Assembly (NCBI GenBank): GCA_945877515.1
Contig: CAMCSE010000013.1
Span: forward strand, 1-43,658
DNA: 43,658 bases
Reading direction: 5' to 3'
Source of the DNA: an uncultured Clostridia bacterium
GTDB lineage: Bacteria > Bacillota > Clostridia > Oscillospirales > Oscillospiraceae
Program-made: the position numbers and the translations under genes
Part shown: positions 40,691-43,658 of the stretch, piece after piece
How positions within the stretch are numbered: position 1 is the stretch's first letter
Layout of the letters: each line of letters opens with the position of its first letter
Notes under the pieces: generated by a model
What the model was told of the DNA's origin: nothing
Seen by the model: only the letters and a program-made list of their open reading frames with translations
Database searches by the model: none

Positions 40691-43159
40691 TTACTCTTTG
40701 GTCAAGTGCCGCATGGCAGCCTTCAGCATCAGCTTTTTGGTGCCAACATTGTCGAAGGCTACTTCGATCAGCGCGTCGCCGCCCATGGAGCGCACCGACA
40801 GCACCAGTCCGTGGCCAAAGGCGGTATGCGTCACACTCTCGCCGGCTTTCAGCTCCAGCAAAGGCCCGCTCTCCCGCTTTAGCGCCGCAGCCGCCGCATA
40901 CGCAGGCTTCTTCGCCGCAGGGCGGGCTGCCGCTACGCCATCAGACGAGTACGATGTCACCGCGCTGCGGCCTGCGTAGCCTCCGCCAAAGCCGCCAAAG
41001 CCGCCGTCATCGTTATAATCGTCGCTCCAGTGGCGCTCGGCACGAGGCTCCGGTTTGCCGATCCATTGGCTGTTTTCCTCCGGGATCTCCTCCAGAAATC
41101 GGGAGGGCATAGTCGGCGTAGTGCGGCCGAACAGCATGCGCTGTCTGGCATGTGTCATGGTAAGATGTTCTCTGGCACGGGTCATGGCCACATAGCACAG
41201 CCGCCGCTCCTCTTCCATTTCCTCCTCATCGCCCATGGCACGGTTGCCGGGGAACAGGCCATCCTCCATGCCCACCACAAATACCTCCGGGAATTCCAGC
41301 CCCTTGGCACTGTGCATGGTCATCAGCACCACGCAGTTTTCACTCTCCTCAGCGCTGTCCAGATCGGTATACAGTGCCACTTCATCCAGAAAACCTGACA
41401 GAGAGGGATCGTCCGGCTGGTTGTCAAGAAAAGCATGGATGCTGGAGGCCAGCTCCTGCACGTTTTCCAAACGTCCCCGACTCTCCATATCATTCTTTTC
41501 CGTCAGCATCGCAATGTAGCCGCTGCGGTTGCAGACAAATTCGTAAAACTCCGGCAAGGGCAATTCCCCTGCTTTAGCCCGCATTTCTTCTATCAATGCT
41601 GTGAAGGTCTCCAGCCTTACAGCCGCCGATTTCAGTTCCGGATAGGCCGAGGCATGGCAAAAGATCTCATATAAGGGCACTCCCTGCTCCGTGGCAAGGA
41701 TCTGGGCTTTATCCACTGTAGCCGTGCCGATCTTGCGGGAGGGCACATTGACGATGCGCCGCAGGCGGAGATCATCGGCAGGGTTATTGATGACGCACAG
41801 ATACGCCAGCATATCCTTGATCTCCGCCCGGTCGAAGAACTTCATACCGCCGATGATCTTATAAGGGACGCCGCTGCGCTTGAAAGCATATTCCAGCGCG
41901 TTGGATTGGGCGTTCATACGGTAGAGCACCGCGTGATCACGCCAGTTCATGCCGCGGTTGTAGTTCATCATGATCTGACCCACCACGAAATTGGCCTCGT
42001 CGCCCTCGTTGAAATTGGTCTTGATGAGCACTTTGTCTCCGGTGCCGTTGCGCGTCCACAGCGTCTTGCCCTTTCGGCCCTGGTTATGGCGGATGACGGC
42101 GTTGGCGGCATCCAGAATGTTCTGGGTGGAACGGTAGTTCTGCTCCAGGCGAATCGTGCGCACACCCCGATACTGCCTTTCAAAGCTGAGGATGTTCTCG
42201 ATATTGGCGCCCCGGAACCGATAGATGCTCTGATCGTCATCGCCCACCACGCAGATGTTGCGATAGCCTCCCGCCAGCAGACTGGTCAACAGGTATTGCA
42301 GATGGTTGGTGTCCTGATACTCGTCCACCAGCACATATCGGAACTTCCGCTGATAGTACTCCCGCACCTCAGGGCAGCTTTGCAGCAGCTGCACAGTCAA
42401 TAAAATGATATCGTCAAAGTCCAGTGCGTTGGCATCGCGCAGTTTCTTTGCGTAAAGCGAATACACTTTACTAATACGCGTCTTGCGCCAATCGTTGTTC
42501 TTTTCCCAATACGCACGAAAATCCTCCGGCAGCAGCATCTCGTCCTTTGCCCGGGAAATAACCGATACGATCTCCCGAACCGGGAAAGTCTTTTCATCCA
42601 GATCCAGTTCCTTAAGACAATCTTTGACCACACGTTTGCTGTCATCCGTATCATAGATGGTAAAGTCTTTGGAATAGCCGATCTGCTCGATATCCCGCCG
42701 CAGGATGCGGACACAGGCAGAGTGGAACGTAGACGCCCATACGTCCCGGGCCTCCTCCCCCAGCATCCGCTCCAAACGCTCCTTCAGTTCATTGGCTGCC
42801 TTATTGGTAAAGGTAATGGCCAGAACTTCCCACGGACGGGCAGGCTCTACCGCACACAGATACTGCATCAGGGGACGCTGCTCCGGTGTGGGGTGGGCCG
42901 CATATTCCTCCAGAAACGCCACCTCATCCTCTGACATAGGAATAGGGATCTCATCTGTGTCGCTGCCGCGGCCATACCGCAGCAGATTGGCCACCCGGTG
43001 AATCAGCACCGTAGTTTTTCCGCTGCCCGCTCCGGCCAGCAGCAACAGCGGTCCTTCCGTGGCCATCACGCCCTGCCGCTGCATGTCATTCAATTGGGCG
43101 TAATCCACAGCGATCGCCTGCCGCCGGGCATGGATAAATCTCTGCTCCAGTTCCGTCAT
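40691..43159 (-). CDS. pcrA: UvrD/PcrA-type ATP-dependent DNA helicase
   Basis: An 822-residue superfamily 1A helicase. Motif I is LLLLAGAGSGKTTVL, Ia ITFTNKAANELKERL, II VDEYQDTN, III VVGDDDQSIYRFRGA, IV QNYRST, V VLMTMHSAKGLEFPEVFVVG and VI YVAMTRARE. About 40 residues of Glu/Pro-rich sequence are inserted between motifs I and Ia. A Gly-rich stretch (GGFGGFGGGYAG) precedes the C-terminal Tudor-like RNA-polymerase-binding segment (VTHTAFGHGLVLSV). The track adds 49 codons; ATG 43159, with GGGGAG upstream, is the start. It removes RecA, unwinds repair intermediates and acts in transcription-coupled repair. It is divergent from a probable repair operon. Confidence 0.96.
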   Translation of the reverse strand: MTELEQRFIHARRQAIAVDYAQLNDMQRQGVMATEGPLLLLAGAGSGKTTVLIHRVANLLRYGRGSDTDEIPIPMSEDEVAFLEEYAAHPTPEQRPLMQYLCAVEPARPWEVLAITFTNKAANELKERLERMLGEEARDVWASTFHSACVRILRRDIEQIGYSKDFTIYDTDDSKRVVKDCLKELDLDEKTFPVREIVSVISRAKDEMLLPEDFRAYWEKNNDWRKTRISKVYSLYAKKLRDANALDFDDIILLTVQLLQSCPEVREYYQRKFRYVLVDEYQDTNHLQYLLTSLLAGGYRNICVVGDDDQSIYRFRGANIENILSFERQYRGVRTIRLEQNYRSTQNILDAANAVIRHNQGRKGKTLWTRNGTGDKVLIKTNFNEGDEANFVVGQIMMNYNRGMNWRDHAVLYRMNAQSNALEYAFKRSGVPYKIIGGMKFFDRAEIKDMLAYLCVINNPADDLRLRRIVNVPSRKIGTATVDKAQILATEQGVPLYEIFCHASAYPELKSAAVRLETFTALIEEMRAKAGELPLPEFYEFVCNRSGYIAMLTEKNDMESRGRLENVQELASSIHAFLDNQPDDPSLSGFLDEVALYTDLDSAEESENCVVLMTMHSAKGLEFPEVFVVGMEDGLFPGNRAMGDEEEMEEERRLCYVAMTRAREHLTMTHARQRMLFGRTTPTMPSRFLEEIPEENSQWIGKPEPRAERHWSDDYNDDGGFGGFGGGYAGRSAVTSYSSDGVAAARPAAKKPAYAAAAALKRESGPLLELKAGESVTHTAFGHGLVLSVRSMGGDALIEVAFDNVGTKKLMLKAAMRHLTKE

Positions 43160-43196
43160 ATTGTGCGCTCCCCTATCCCTTGTGGTGTTTTTTCCT

Positions 43197-43225
43197 ATTG
43201 TAATACAAAATCCTGTCCCGGTCAA
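43197..43225 (-). promoter_or_regulatory. Promoter of pcrA
   Basis: Minus strand TTGACC, 17 bp, TACAAT. Confidence 0.68.
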
Positions 43226-43243
43226 CAGCAACCGTAAATCTTG

Positions 43244-43312
43244 GAAATTTTGTTCGATTTTCTCTTGACAGAAACGTTTGTTCGATGTATAATGCGTATC
43301 GAACAAAGATTC
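43244..43312. promoter_or_regulatory. Three LexA-like operator boxes
   Basis: Three near-matches to GAAC-N4-GTTC: GAAATTTTGTTC (43244-43255), AAACGTTTGTTC (43272-43283) and GAACAAAGATTC (43301-43312), each with one mismatch. The half-site TTTGTTCGAT occurs at 43249-43258 and 43277-43286, and inverted at 43298-43307. The second box lies in the promoter spacer and the third just after the -10, so binding would block the rightward promoter. Confidence 0.6.
43265..43293 (+). promoter_or_regulatory. Full-consensus promoter of the 40-residue peptide gene
   Basis: TTGACA, 17 bp, TATAAT: every base matches sigma-A consensus, a form that usually needs a repressor. Confidence 0.85.
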
Positions 43313-43329
43313 TATTGGAGGTATCTGTT

Positions 43330-43452
43330 ATGGCTACTATTGGGTATGTAATTGTAATTCTGGGAGCACTGTCCGTTTCCGTGAACCTGATGCATCTGAT
43401 TGACCGGCTGGATCGGCCGCGCCGCAGTCAGCGCCGCCGTAATGCTGCCTGA
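43330..43452 (+). CDS. 40-residue single-pass membrane peptide
   Basis: An ORF below the track's length limit. ATG 43330 has GGAGGT seven bases upstream. One membrane helix (about 4-22, IGYVIVILGALSVSVNLMHL) is followed by a very basic tail (DRLDRPRRSQRRRNAA), so the C terminus should be cytoplasmic or bind nucleic acid or acidic lipid. It is the first gene after a full-consensus promoter with LexA-like boxes and lies three bases before a radical SAM repair gene. I do not recognise a family. By analogy to SidA and other tiny SOS-induced membrane division inhibitors, a damage checkpoint role is possible, but this is inference. Confidence 0.7.
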   Translation: MATIGYVIVILGALSVSVNLMHLIDRLDRPRRSQRRRNAA

Positions 43453-43455
43453 GTC

Positions 43456-43658
43456 ATGGATCTTCTGGAAAAGCTGACCATTCTGTCGGATGCCGCCAAA
43501 TACGACGCCGCCTGTACATCCAGCGGGGTCAAGCGTAAGTTTCAGCCCGGGAAGATCGGCAACACTTCCTCTTCCATCGCAGGCTGCTGTCACAGCTTTT
43601 CCGCCGACGGACGCTGCATCACGCTGTTGAAGGTATTGATGACCAACAGCTGCGTTTA
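43456..43658 (+). CDS. Putative DNA modification/repair radical SAM protein (5' part)
   Basis: The first 67 codons of a gene cut by the window edge. MDLLEKLTILSDAAKYDAAC, then IAGCCHSFSADGRCITLLKVLMTNSC, match the N terminus of the radical SAM family labelled putative DNA modification/repair (UDG-linked, TIGR03916). In that family the CxxxCxxC cluster follows directly; here it should start at the last Cys seen (NSCV) or just beyond the edge. Family members are usually followed by a uracil-DNA-glycosylase-like gene; its presence cannot be checked here. The start is three bases after the preceding stop and has no clear ribosome site of its own, so translation is likely coupled to the small peptide. 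Confidence 0.8.
   Translation, partial: MDLLEKLTILSDAAKYDAACTSSGVKRKFQPGKIGNTSSSIAGCCHSFSADGRCITLLKVLMTNSCV

Noticed and set aside
43160-43260. Classifying the TTTGTTCGAT repeats as a proven LexA site
   Set aside because: Each box departs from GAAC-N4-GTTC by one base and no lexA is visible, so I keep it as a hypothesis and not as a named operator.
1-43658. CRISPR arrays, intact insertion sequences, prophage or integrase genes
   Set aside because: No regularly spaced repeats, transposase, integrase or paired terminal repeats were seen; the window is syntenic core.

Overview
The window looks like a chromosomal segment of a spore-forming, low-to-mid GC Firmicute of class Clostridia. It is most likely an Oscillospiraceae/Oscillospirales gut anaerobe. 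The grounds are a complete spoIIIA operon with a sigma-E-like promoter, the SCIFF peptide and its radical SAM maturase, phosphate butyryltransferase, the hprK-ROK-murB-rapZ-yvcK-whiA-dnaE block, and many sigma-A promoters with 17-bp spacers. Nearly all of it is housekeeping core. There is no CRISPR array, intact insertion sequence or prophage, and no stretch over 300 bases lacks a gene.

Layout. Positions 1-2130 hold a remnant of a manganese-catalase/CotJC-type gene, then an OmpR-type two-component system. Positions 2303-3918 hold a small membrane protein overlapping a glycolipid glycosyltransferase. Positions 4001-10400 hold a class B-like sortase, a threonine aldolase-like PLP enzyme, a small unknown protein, ATP-dependent PEP carboxykinase, a divergent YqeB / ModE-like pair and a HAD phosphatase. 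Positions 10253-12780 hold ferrous iron uptake (a FeoA-FeoB fusion plus a Cys-rich accessory peptide). Positions 12930-16345 hold a minus-strand operon: SCIFF peptide, radical SAM maturase, Orn/Lys/Arg-type decarboxylase and low-molecular-weight phosphatase. Positions 16558-19974 hold three singly promoted plus-strand genes (ptb, an aminotransferase, asnA). Positions 20041-24578 hold divIVA, tRNA-Arg(ACG), ispA-xseB-xseA and nusB-asp23. Positions 24657-29302 hold spoIIIAA-AH. Positions 29425-39641 hold DUF4364, dnaE, a C_GCAxxG_C_C protein, whiA, yvcK, rapZ, murB, a ROK kinase and hprK, all minus strand. Positions 39845-43658 hold rpmB, a DUF2500 protein, pcrA and, divergent from pcrA, a 40-residue membrane peptide followed by the start of a DNA-repair-type radical SAM gene.

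How the genes work together. hprK, rapZ, yvcK, whiA, the ROK kinase and pckA point to carbon-flux and envelope control. spoIIIA builds the mother-cell side of the feeding-tube channel during sporulation. The two-component system, glycolipid synthase, sortase and murB concern the envelope. The most unusual signal is the promoter region between pcrA and the radical SAM gene. It carries three copies of TTTGTTCGAT (two direct, one inverted). Each lies in a one-mismatch version of the Gram-positive LexA box GAAC-N4-GTTC. This suggests a damage-inducible operon that begins with an undescribed 40-residue single-pass membrane peptide. All assignments come from reading the sequence; no database search was run.
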